A stretch of 34,360 nt of DNA from Thiotrichaceae bacterium (GTDB lineage: Bacteria; Pseudomonadota; Gammaproteobacteria; SZUA-140), in NCBI GenBank assembly GCA_002401765.2, contig NVTY02000029.1:2051-36410 (forward strand), in the 5' to 3' direction. Shown here piece by piece: positions 25,515 through 32,907 of the stretch. Position numbers and translations under genes: made by a program. The notes below the pieces were generated by a model, which searched no databases, was not told where the DNA came from, and was given only the letters and a program-made list of their open reading frames with translations. How positions within the stretch are numbered: position 1 is the stretch's first letter; each line of letters opens with the position of its first letter.

Positions 25515-26366
25515 TTACACCAACGGATATGGGTGTGTGCCATCACACCCTTTCTGGCGAACGCGGCAGGCCGATTTCAGTGATTGGCGCAGCGACTGAC
25601 CCGCATTGGAAAAGGCATGACTCAAACCGTCATAAAGCACCTGATTATATTTTCGACCAGACACTGATTCCGTGAATTCAATATACTGGTCAAGCTCTGC
25701 ATCACTGAGCCCCTGATAGGTAAAGAGATACATCATCGTCACCACCTGTTCAAGCTCACCCCACATTGGGGCCATCGCTCGTTCCATGTTATAACGTGCC
25801 TGGCCATAGCTGGCGCGTTGTGTGGCACCACTCCCTGCTACCATTGCCATGCCAAAAAAGACCTGCATATTAATCATCAAATCTTTGGTTCATTCCTTAG
25901 AGAGCACCGCTTCATCAATGCGATGAATCCGCGCTAACCGTCCCGGTCTGTCACGCTCAGTTTCAAACACGGTAAACATCTTTAGCATCGTATCCGGTTG
26001 CGACGCGTTCACCTCCATCGCAACCACCCGTTCCCCTAACGGAGATTCCAACCACGCCAACACCTGCTGCATTTCATCAGCAGCCATCTCTTCAGCCATA
26101 TACGCCTGCACACTCTGATTTAACGATTGCGTATCGAGCGCAGCCACCAGCTTATCCTGGATCACCACATCCATCGGCGCACCCTGCCGTGCAGAATCTC
26201 GAATCCCCGCTTTCACTTGCGCGGGGATTAGCTCAATCTGCGCATCCATACCCGACTGCTGCATCAGTGTCGACACCAATGCCGCCTTGCTCAATTCAGC
26301 GCTCACACCCGCCACACTGAATGACAACCATAGTAATGCCAGAATTAATTTGCTTAAACGGCGCAT
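25515..26366 (-). pseudogene. DUF2059-type protein gene (copy 1, one nonsense codon)
   Basis: The start ATG 26366 has AGGAGG 7 nt upstream and a signal peptide (MRRLSKLILALLWLSFSVAGVSA). The frame stops at TGA after AVLSKE (25890) and resumes without shift (TKDLMINMQVFFGMAM...) to a TAA at 25515. The intact copy at 31598-32449 has an arginine (CGC) at the stop position, so a single codon separates this from a full gene. The protein may still be made in part by read-through, but the C-terminal half would normally be lost. Confidence 0.88.
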
Positions 26367-26635
26367 GGTTAATCCTCCTTGTCTCAAGCGAGAGACTCAA
26401 CACCTTATTCAAGACGAGGAAAAACATCGTCTTCACAATATAGTTTGCGGACGATAAGGGGGAGTTCTATAGTAAAACGATATTTTTGTGGCATTAAAAA
26501 CGATGCCACTAGGCAAGCACCATCGCCATCAAGCTAACAGGATGTTAGTGATCAGAATTTATCAGGGAGCAGGCGAAAAAAACCACCTGGTTTTTGCGAT
26601 TTTTCGCGCAAAAGAATCAATTTTTCCAGTAGCTG
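26367..26635. repeat. Upstream block shared with the region before the second DUF2059 gene
   Basis: The sequence is similar to 32450-32735. Shared landmarks are AGGAGGATT, GGGAGTTCTATAGTAAAA (26460-26477 and 32544-32561) and the hairpin CTAACA-3-TGTTAG (26534-26548 and 32619-32633). The TTTTACTATAG core on the minus strand may be the -10 region of the DUF2059 promoter. An extra inverted repeat GTGGCAT/ATGCCAC at 26488-26509 is seen only here. The CTAACA hairpin could be the old urtE terminator. Confidence 0.6.
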
Positions 26636-26782
26636 CTAAACCGCCAGGTATTTTCTTACCAGTTCATCACTCAGCTCGCTAATCTCACCACGCGCCACAT
26701 TGCGGCCGCGATCCAGGATTTCAAATCGCTTACCCACCCGCCGTGAAAAAGGCAGCTTCTGCTCAACAATCAATACAATTCA
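26636..26782 (-). pseudogene. urtE: urtE 3' fragment (urea ABC transporter ATPase C-terminus)
   Basis: On the minus strand a frame from about 26782 to TAG at 26636 reads [20 protein letters not shown] and then DRGRNVARGEISELSDELVR, ending KYLAV. This is the characteristic C-terminus of UrtE-type ABC ATPases (VEQ-K-PF-RR-F-ILDRGR). Walker A, signature and Walker B parts are absent. Its 5' edge abuts, and slightly overlaps in another frame, the 3' end of the second FKBP copy, marking the junction of the duplication. Confidence 0.85.
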
Positions 26783-27434
26783 ACATCAAACGTCAATACT
26801 GAATGAGGGGCAATGTCCGCACCAGCACCACGCTCACCATAAGCCAAGTCTGAAGGGATGAAAACTGCCACTTAGCACCTTCTTTCATCAACTGTAGCGC
26901 CTCTGCCCAGCCTTTAATCACACCATTCACAGGGAAAGTAGCTGGCGCACCACGCTTATACGAGCTATCAAACTCAGCGCCATTAAGTAGCGTGCCGCGA
27001 TAATTAACAGACACCGTGCTGTCCACTACTGGCATCTTACCCGTTCCCGCAGTGATTACTTTATATTGCAATCCGCTTGGCAGAACCGTTACACCATCCT
27101 TATCTTTATTCGAAGCAAGAAACGCCTCGCCCTCAGCCTTATTGGCCTGGCCCAGCAACTCTTTTTTTGCCATTTCTTTTTGCTGATAATCAGCAAACAG
27201 TGCCTGCATTTCTTCCGGCGTTAATTTTAGATCGCCACCTGCCATTACGTCATCGATAGCCATTGCTATAGAAGCGGAATCAATGTCCATGCTATCACGC
27301 TGTAGACCCTGTCCAATCTGAATGCCAACCGCATAACTCAACTTCTGCTTTTCACTACCCAGTCCATCTTCTGCATGCGCAATAGAAATAGATGAAGCGA
27401 TTAAAAGTGATGTAAAAAGAACTCTGGGTTTCAT
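26783..27434 (-). pseudogene. FKBP-type peptidyl-prolyl isomerase (copy 2, frameshifted)
   Basis: This is a paralogue of the gene at 22720-23394 with the same signal peptide, dimerisation and FKBP layout. After KEGAKW a one-base deletion near 26868 (ATGAAAAC against ATAAATAAC in copy 1) shifts the frame, so the last 30 or so residues (ELAYG...SVLTFDVEL) are read out of frame. The final residues also run into the urtE fragment. The last strands of the FKBP fold are lost, so it is probably inactive. GAGGG precedes the ATG at 27434. Confidence 0.87.
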
Positions 27435-27488
27435 GGTTTCCCTCATAAATTATTTATTTTTCCAACTTCAAAGCACCTAATTGCAGAT

Positions 27489-27591
27489 AAAAAAAAGGGA
27501 TAGGACATATACCTACCCCAAATTTAACATGCACTCCGTGCTAAGTTTCCACTTCCGTTACTCTGTTAGATCGTCCATGGGAAACTTGATA
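27489..27591 (-). ncRNA. Candidate GGA-rich small RNA or attenuated leader, copy 2
   Basis: This parallels copy 1: about 103 nt from the predicted start to a GGGGTAGG/CCTATCCC hairpin (27497-27519) with eight T (27489-27496). The four GGA motifs (complement of tcc at 27574, 27554, 27548, 27535) are all kept, the last inside a GCAC-GGA-GTGC hairpin, the classical shape of a CsrA site. It is kept although the downstream FKBP copy is broken, which favours an independent RNA over a leader. Inferred, not shown. Confidence 0.6.
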
Positions 27592-27597
27592 TAGGTA

Positions 27598-27626
27598 GTT
27601 ATACTCTCCCTGCTAACAGTCGTCAA
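27598..27626 (-). promoter_or_regulatory. Sigma70 promoter of candidate sRNA/leader, copy 2
   Basis: TTGACG (complement of 27621-27626), 17-bp spacer and TATAAC (complement of 27598-27603), the same as copy 1. Confidence 0.8.
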
Positions 27627-27799
27627 ATCGTAACAAAACCAACGCCTCCCGCCACCGTTTGGATTAAAAATGGCTTAAGAATTCACCAATATCAGTACGC
27701 GGCGTGCTTCATTCTTTTGTAGCAAAATCAGCGTTGCGTTTGTACACTGAATCAATCCGGTTCAAGACAAGATTTAGCAAGATAATCAAGGCGGTATTC

Positions 27800-28609
27800 A
27801 TGCATAAAATGACACTTACAGGGCTAGTCTTCAAAACATCACTGCTCATGCTCGGCATCACGACCCACGCAATTGCGAGCCCAACTCCTTCTGCCAGCGA
27901 GATCGTTAATCAGTGCTATTACAAATATGCGGGTAACGATCAGCGCTCCAACATGCAGATCACCCTTAAAGCAGCGGGCGGCAAAAAACAGGTAAGTGAA
28001 TACACCCGCCTCTGGAAACACTATGGCGGTGAGAATGGCGTGGTCGATAAAGTGCTGCTTTTCACCGACACTCCGCTCAAAGACAAAGGTATCGCCTTTA
28101 TGCGCTGGGGGCACACCGGCGCCAGCAACAAGGCAACTGAGCAGTGGATCTACCTGCCGGAGCTGAGAAAAGTACGCCGCATTACGCCTCGCGACCCGCA
28201 AACCAAAGAGTGGATCATCAAAGATGAAGACTTAAGGCTGCGTGAACCACATGAAGACACTCACACCTTTATCGATGAAAAGTCATCAAACGGAAAGTCA
28301 TTTTACCGGGTAAACTTCACACCCAACAATGATCCCATCTATAGCAAGCGGGTTTTCTGGTTTAACAAAGACGGCGATGAGTGCTCACTTCACAAGGTCG
28401 ACTTCTACGACAAGCAGGGTGAAAAAGCCAAACAGCAGCTGATTGAATGGCGTCGAGAGGGAAAAGCGTGGATCTGGGATCACGTGGCGATTGAAGATAC
28501 CAACAGCGATGCCTTCATTCATTACGATATGAAACAGGTCGAGATCAACGTTGGGCTGAACGACTCCCTGTTCACACAACGTTCAATGCAAAAAGGGTAT
28601 AACCAGTAG
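27800..28609 (+). CDS. LolA-like outer-membrane lipoprotein-sorting protein
   Basis: The protein has about 269 residues from ATG 27800 (AAGGCGG 5 nt upstream); a longer frame exists to 27704 but would bury the signal peptide. The signal peptide (LTGLVFKTSLLMLGITTHAIA) is followed by SASEIVNQCYYKYAGNDQRSNMQITL, then KATEQWIYLPELRKVRRITP and EDLRLREP. These are typical of the LolA-like outer-membrane lipoprotein-sorting family encoded with RND-type exporters. The protein probably binds lipid in the periplasm. No exporter gene is next to it. It is the only plus-strand gene in this half of the window and sits inside the duplicated block, with no counterpart in block 1. Confidence 0.85.
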   Translation: MHKMTLTGLVFKTSLLMLGITTHAIASPTPSASEIVNQCYYKYAGNDQRSNMQITLKAAGGKKQVSEYTRLWKHYGGENGVVDKVLLFTDTPLKDKGIAFMRWGHTGASNKATEQWIYLPELRKVRRITPRDPQTKEWIIKDEDLRLREPHEDTHTFIDEKSSNGKSFYRVNFTPNNDPIYSKRVFWFNKDGDECSLHKVDFYDKQGEKAKQQLIEWRREGKAWIWDHVAIEDTNSDAFIHYDMKQVEINVGLNDSLFTQRSMQKGYNQ

Positions 28610-28635
28610 GCGCTGGCATTGCAGCGCCTCAAAAA
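28608..28635 (+). terminator. Hairpin after the LolA-like gene
   Basis: AGGCGCTG (28608-28615) and CAGCGCCT (28622-28629) form a perfect 8-bp stem with a 6-nt loop, overlapping the stop codon. No T tract follows, so termination by this hairpin alone is uncertain. Confidence 0.4.
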
Positions 28636-28651
28636 TACGCTGCGCTAGGAA

Positions 28652-28803
28652 CCGGCCGGGGACTTAGGTGATCGTCGCGAGAGAAAGCCATTTTGAGACC
28701 ATTTTTCCGATCATTTGAGGCGAATATTGAGCATATTTAACGAAATTGATCGGGAAAACGGGCCGAAATGGCTTTTTCGCAGTAGATTTATCCTAAGTCC
28801 GGC
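28652..28803. mobile_element. Inverted-repeat element (MITE-like)
   Basis: Both ends pair over a long distance: GGACTTAGG (28660-28668) with CCTAAGTCC (28792-28800), AGAAAGCCATTT (28681-28692) with AAATGGCTTTTT, and TTTTTCCGATCA with TGATCGGGAAAA. The whole element is about 150 bp with no ORF, between the LolA-like gene and the truncated Met/Gly-rich copy. It looks like a non-autonomous element or the fused ends of a lost insertion sequence. The family is not identified. Confidence 0.6.
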
Positions 28804-28809
28804 AGACTC

Positions 28810-29130
28810 CTAGTGTGGCGTCCAAAAATTGATAGCCTCCTGGAACTCGTTGAAGAAACTTTCCCAAGGGGCGTTGTATTGATCAAATGTTCCACCATTT
28901 CCATAATCGTATGCCCCACCCCCACAGTCAAAGCAGTCGGCGCAAGTGCCAGGCGTATAACTCCACTGACCCGCCGAATAATCGACCTTTTGCCCATCGG
29001 TGGCTATATCCCAGCGACCACCGCTCGCAACATCAAATTCGCCCTGTGACTGCAGCGTATTGATAATATCTGCCTTAATTGCGGTTTCATTGATAGCGAC
29101 CATGGTGGCGTCTAGGATAAAAGCTGAAAT
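28810..29130 (-). pseudogene. Met/Gly-rich protein remnant (copy 2, 3' end only)
   Basis: The frame from about 29130 (AFILDATMVAINETAIKADI...) to TAG at 28810 matches the last 105 or so residues of the protein at 23739-24758, including GQKVDYSAGQW, CADCFD and QEAINFWTP at the end. The first two thirds, with the membrane segments and Met/Gly runs, are missing. An ATG at 29142 exists, but the product would lack a signal sequence. Confidence 0.88.
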
Positions 29131-29214
29131 TCCACCATACAACTTATAACTAAAATATTATATTGTCAGTGTTTATGTTTATGATGGGTATCGGGTTAGT
29201 TATTTAAACCTCCT

Positions 29215-29967
29215 TTATTGCAAAGACTCTGCGAGCGCTATGAGATTTTCAAGTGGTTTTCCCTTGCTTGCGCTTACCGCGACTTTTAATACGAAGGATT
29301 TATGATCGCTGGCCCATTGGAGAGTGGTAAAGGGTTTATTATTTTCATCCCTCTCCTCCATCATCATCGCAGCATTACCGTTAACACTCGCATTAATTAA
29401 TTCTGCCGTTAAAATAACCCCTCCACCATGCAGACTAAAATCGTCCTCTTCAAGAATAACAATCCCAAAGTACTCGTCTTCAAAAATCCTTGAAACACCC
29501 GTCCAACCTGAATCTTGCAACGCACCAGAAGCCACTATATCAACTAAATTGGCATTTTTAAGGCTCGTGTTCGTCAAATCCGACATATTTAATTTTAATT
29601 TGAAAATCAATGATTGCGATTTTTGATCAAATTCTAATTTAGCGGCCTGGTTTAAAGAACGCTCTAATTTTTTGTTCATTACAACCTGTTTTACGCGTGA
29701 ATTTTTTGATTTTTCCGTCCTCAGAAAACCATTTTTTTTGATTTCAGAGATTAATTTTCTTTGCGTGGGTTTTAGATGCTTTGGAAATATTTCATCATCA
29801 ACAGAGAGTATCTGGACCCCTTTCAAACGAGTACTTTCACCCTCAGGAGAAAACGGGTTATTTTTAAAAAACACAGGCACTTCGAGATCTTTTTTAAAAT
29901 CAGTACTTGTTGCCGATTGGGAAATAAACATTAAAGCCACCAGCATTACATTTAATATGTTTTTCAT
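29215..29967 (-). CDS. Secreted hypothetical protein, about 250 residues
   Basis: From ATG 29967 the protein has a signal peptide (MKNILNVMLVALMFISQSATS) and a mature part rich in Lys/Glu and short hydrophobic stretches (VPVFFKNNPFSPEGESTRL, GGGVILTAELINASVNGNA). No cysteine or known motif is visible, and I recognise no family. AAGGGA lies about 13 nt upstream of the chosen start; a longer frame to 30021 would begin inside the inverted-repeat element and lack an export signal at the N-terminus. It is AT-rich, lies between duplicated segments and has no counterpart in block 1, so it was probably gained by block 2. A periplasmic or outer-membrane role is inferred from the signal only. Confidence 0.65.
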   Translation of the reverse strand: MKNILNVMLVALMFISQSATSTDFKKDLEVPVFFKNNPFSPEGESTRLKGVQILSVDDEIFPKHLKPTQRKLISEIKKNGFLRTEKSKNSRVKQVVMNKKLERSLNQAAKLEFDQKSQSLIFKLKLNMSDLTNTSLKNANLVDIVASGALQDSGWTGVSRIFEDEYFGIVILEEDDFSLHGGGVILTAELINASVNGNAAMMMEERDENNKPFTTLQWASDHKSFVLKVAVSASKGKPLENLIALAESLQ

Positions 29968-30002
29968 TTCATTCTTTTCCCTTAAAATATTCCGCCCAGT
30001 TA

Positions 30003-30181
30003 GTGTCTGTTGGCGTTTCATTTTCGCCTTATTGTTGTGTCTAAAAAAATTCCAATCCAGGCACGAAGTTTAGTTACTCTAAATGAGCAACGAGCAATAC
30101 CGAGTGCCATTATTTCAGTAGCAACCCACAGCGCAGGAACCAATTCCCCAGCAGAGGCGAGCATGAAACGTCAACAGACCC
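30003..30181. mobile_element. Inverted-repeat element (about 180 bp)
   Basis: The left end GTGTCTGTTGGCGTTTCAT (30003-30021) and the right end ATGAAACGTCAACAGACC (30163-30180) are inverted copies with few mismatches, and similarity goes on inward (TTTCGCC against GGCGAGC). The middle has no convincing ORF. It resembles a small non-autonomous element lying between two unrecognised secreted-protein genes. The family is unknown. Confidence 0.5.
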
Positions 30182-30189
30182 AAGAGTTT

Positions 30190-30600
30190 TTACCATGAAA
30201 ATGCATTACACCAATCAGTACTTGTCCTTATTACGCGGATAAAGCCCGACGGCGTACTCTCCAGATGCCTACCGATGACCTGCATATCTAGGTAAGCATG
30301 ATTATCACCTGCCCTGACATGCCAACTGTTACTCTCCCAGCCATCAGTTACTCTATGTGCTGTGCTAGCAGCGGCATTGCGTCTTTTATGCCAAGATTCA
30401 ACATAAAGCACTTTTCTATCACCATCCCAGTTAGTCCTATTCCATGTGATGCTTTCATTTACAGAGAAGCAGTTAGCCCGACTAACATACCCCCAGCCTG
30501 CATGTACAGAGCCAGCCCATATCCCGCTAAATACTAGAATTAATACAACCGACAATATTTGCTTAGCCAGATCATTTCCAGTAAGTTTATTCTCCTTCAT
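30190..30600 (-). CDS. Small secreted hypothetical protein
   Basis: This protein of about 136 residues starts at ATG 30600 with GGAG upstream (a longer frame to 30684 starts without a ribosome site). A signal peptide (LAKQILSVVLILVFSGIWAGSVHA) is followed by a mature part of roughly 100 residues rich in Trp, Asn and Ser (GWGYVSRANCFSVNESITWN). It has two cysteines, one near each end of the mature chain, that may form a disulfide. No family is recognised. Its downstream neighbour on the same strand is the other secreted protein, beyond an inverted-repeat element. Confidence 0.6.
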   Translation of the reverse strand: MKENKLTGNDLAKQILSVVLILVFSGIWAGSVHAGWGYVSRANCFSVNESITWNRTNWDGDRKVLYVESWHKRRNAAASTAHRVTDGWESNSWHVRAGDNHAYLDMQVIGRHLESTPSGFIRVIRTSTDWCNAFSW

Positions 30601-31134
30601 TTTTCCACTCCCTGTAATATACGGTTCATAATTTCGCCGATGGCAATAGCGAACATCCCCCCCACCAGGAGCGAGAGAAAACATATCATTGTAAATATTT
30701 TAGAATATTTAAATAGCAGAATATTCACCGCATTGAAATTCGGCTGTGAGTACGGTACTCAACAAAGAGATAAGGGGGGGCTCGACTTAACATATTAAAT
30801 TCACTGCCTTTTACAACCTCATCACCAGCGATACCTACGACTTACCCGATCAGCTGGAGACCATCACCTATCGCGAAAGTGATATCAGGATTATTCGGAA
30901 GGCAGTACTTAGAGGTTTCGGCTAAATTTAATGTAAAAAATTACAGTGCTATTTCTCAAACGATCGAACGTTTAAATAACAGAACGAAAGGGCGATAAGC
31001 TGTTAGGAATTTATTTGACATGTTAAATTCAGCAGAAGGCATAGTAGCCCAACGGCCATCCGCTATTGCCCATGTGAAACAGCGAGGAGCCACTATCTAC
31101 CGCAAATAATATCAAAGCGTTCGCTTACCATGAG
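30601..31134. other. Gene-poor region with one orphan frame
   Basis: No full gene is seen. A plus-strand frame between a stop at 30788 and TAA at 30923-30925 reads FTAFYNLITSDTYDLPDQLE..., looks protein-like and has no start codon of its own; I cannot assign it. The rest is AT-rich without recognised signals. It falls within block 2, before the intact glutaredoxin gene. Confidence 0.3.
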
Positions 31135-31578
31135 CTAGTGATATATCGCCTCGAAACCCGAGGGGCTAAACCCATTCATCCGCTTCTTTCCTACCAGAAT
31201 AATCGGTACACCCGTGCCATTTAGCTTCTTATAATCCTCACGGCCCTTCTTCGTTTTCTCAGTGTCATACTCCTGAAACGCAATCCTTTTTTCCTTAAAG
31301 TAACGACGCGCCTTTTTGCAATAGCCACACCATACGGTGCTATACATCACCACCTTGCCGCTACGAATATTGCTGGTCACTGACGCCTCAAACGGAACAA
31401 CCTCCACGCTGGTATAGCTATTAATTTCTATCTTGATCTTTTCAACTTCACGTTCGCTTGGCGGGCGATCACCAAAATGAACCTTGCCCCGATCATCGGT
31501 CCATTTAAAAATTTCAGCCACAGCAGGCGTCAGGCCAAACAGCCACAGCAGTGCTACCAATAGGCAGCTCGCGCTCAT
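31135..31578 (-). CDS. DUF4124-glutaredoxin fusion protein (copy 2, intact)
   Basis: The 147-residue exported protein has a signal peptide (MSASCLLVALLWLFGLTPAVA), a DUF4124 segment (EIFKWTDDRGKVHFGDRPP, about 22-40), then a glutaredoxin domain (VVMYSTVWCGYCKKARRYF) with redox motif CGYC and the cis-proline loop GTGVPIILVG. The protein probably acts on periplasmic thiols; the partner is unknown. It ends close to the chain end of the fold (GFEAIYH). It lies 19 nt after the stop codon of the DUF2059 gene, so the two are likely co-transcribed. The paralogue at 25195-25489 is decayed. Confidence 0.9.
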   Translation of the reverse strand: MSASCLLVALLWLFGLTPAVAEIFKWTDDRGKVHFGDRPPSEREVEKIKIEINSYTSVEVVPFEASVTSNIRSGKVVMYSTVWCGYCKKARRYFKEKRIAFQEYDTEKTKKGREDYKKLNGTGVPIILVGKKRMNGFSPSGFEAIYH

Positions 31579-31597
31579 TGATAGAATGGCGTTCAGA

Positions 31598-32449
31598 TTA
31601 GACCAGCGGGTATGGGTGCATGCCGTCGCAGCCTTTCTGGCGTGAGCGACAGGCTGACTTCAACGATTGGCGCAACGATTTTCCCGCATTAGAAAACGCA
31701 TCACTCAACCCTTCGTAGAGTACCTGGTTATATTTTCGCCCGACGGGTGACGCTGTAAATTCGATATATTGATCAAGCTCCGCATCACTGAGGCCCTGAT
31801 AAGTAAAGAGGTACATCATGGTGACCACCTGCTCTAGCTCACCCCACATCGGCGCCATGGCTTGCTCCATGTTGTAACGTGTCTGCCCATAGCTAGCACG
31901 CTGCATGGAACCACTTTCCGCCGCCATTGCCATGCCAAAAAAGATTTGAATATTAACCATCAAATCTTTGGTGCGCTCTTTGGATAATACCGCTTCATCA
32001 ATGCGCTGAATCCGCTCAAGTCGCCCCGGACGCGCCTGCTCGATTTTGTACGCCTCAAACATCTTCATCATCGTATCGGGTTGTGATGCCAAGCGTTCCA
32101 TCGCCACCACCCGCTTTCCCAGTGGCGATGCCAACCATGACAACACCTGCCTCATTTCATCAACGGACATCTCCTCCGCCATATAATCCTGCACACTTTG
32201 GTTTAACGATTGCGTATCCAGCGCACCAACCAGCTTATCCTGAATCACCACATCCATCGGCACACCCTGCCGTGCCGAGTCACGAATACCCGCCTTCACT
32301 TGCGCTGGGATTAGCTCAATCTGCATATTCATACCCGACTGCTGCATCAATGCCAACACCAATGCCGCCTTATTCGACTCAGCACTGATACTCACCGCGC
32401 TAAACCCAAACAGCACCAATGTCAGCATTAACTTGCTCAACTTACGCAT
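31598..32449 (-). CDS. DUF2059-type exported protein (copy 2, intact)
   Basis: The 283-residue protein from ATG 32449 (AGGAGG 7 nt upstream; an ATG at 32452 is too close to it) has a signal peptide (MRKLSKLMLTLVLFGFSAVSISA). An alpha-helical body contains two related stretches, VLALMQQSGMNMQIELIPAQ and LVNIQIFFGMAM-type, each followed by conserved YMAEEMSVDEMRQVLSWLASP and LSDAELDQYIEFTASPVGRK. The latter are DUF2059-like repeats, so the protein is probably a two-repeat member. The role is unknown; it is periplasmic by signal. It is first in a two-gene operon with the glutaredoxin gene. The paralogue at 25515-26366 has a stop codon in the middle. Confidence 0.8.
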   Translation of the reverse strand: MRKLSKLMLTLVLFGFSAVSISAESNKAALVLALMQQSGMNMQIELIPAQVKAGIRDSARQGVPMDVVIQDKLVGALDTQSLNQSVQDYMAEEMSVDEMRQVLSWLASPLGKRVVAMERLASQPDTMMKMFEAYKIEQARPGRLERIQRIDEAVLSKERTKDLMVNIQIFFGMAMAAESGSMQRASYGQTRYNMEQAMAPMWGELEQVVTMMYLFTYQGLSDAELDQYIEFTASPVGRKYNQVLYEGLSDAFSNAGKSLRQSLKSACRSRQKGCDGMHPYPLV

Positions 32450-32735
32450 CATGAATCCTCCTTGTCTCGACTAAAAAGACTAAACACCCGATTCAAGGCG
32501 AGATAAAACCAGCGCCTTCATTAGAAGTTTTCGGACAATCAAAGGGAGTTCTATAGTAAAAACGATACGTTTTTAGTGTTAAATACAGCGCTATCAGACG
32601 AAGACAATCAGCAGCCAGCTAACAGAATGTTAGTTATCAGGTTTTCGCCTAAAACAGCCCCGCATGAAAGGTCAGTTTTTCACGACAAATAATGAGTAAT
32701 TATCAACATTTTACAGCCTAAACTAGACTATCAGA
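32450..32735. repeat. Upstream block shared with the region before the first DUF2059 gene
   Basis: This is the block 2 counterpart of 26367-26635. It keeps GGGAGTTCTATAGTAAAA at 32544-32561 and the CTAACA/TGTTAG hairpin at 32619-32633. The promoter of the intact DUF2059-glutaredoxin operon is probably in this part, around the TTTTACTATAG core on the minus strand. Confidence 0.55.
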
Positions 32736-32800
32736 GTGGCCACGATCAAGAATTTCAAACTGTTTACCGCGCAACCTGAAAAAAGCCACGGCTAGACTAG
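32736..32800 (-). pseudogene. urtE: urtE 3' remnant, second copy, heavily decayed
   Basis: A minus-strand stretch reads FFRLRGKQFEILDRGHSD, aligning with FSRRVGKRFEILDRGRNV of the urtE fragment at 26636-26782, and the nucleotides match through AATTTCAAA and GAAAAA. Stops lie on both sides. It occupies the same relative place upstream of the DUF2059 gene, so it belongs to the block duplication. Confidence 0.7.
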
Positions 32801-32863
32801 AGAAAGTTTCAACAGACATCACCTGCTGATCACGTTAATGCAGATGACATAGCTCTAAAGAAG

Positions 32864-32892
32864 CTGAGCACCCAGAGAATCAGGGTGCTCAG
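32864..32892 (-). terminator. Terminator-like hairpin after the porin gene
   Basis: CTGAGCACCC (32864-32873) and GGGTGCTCAG (32883-32892) form a perfect 10-bp stem with a 9-nt loop, 15 nt past the porin stop codon. The following minus-strand bases (CTTCTTTAG) are only moderately T-rich. Confidence 0.65.
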
Positions 32893-32907
32893 ACAACCAG
32901 CTTTAGA

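Noticed and set aside
28788-28997. 69-codon minus-strand ORF over the Met/Gly-rich remnant
   Set aside because: It is the alternative frame of the remnant. The same shadow appears in copy 1 at 23723-23926, which reflects the duplication, not a gene.
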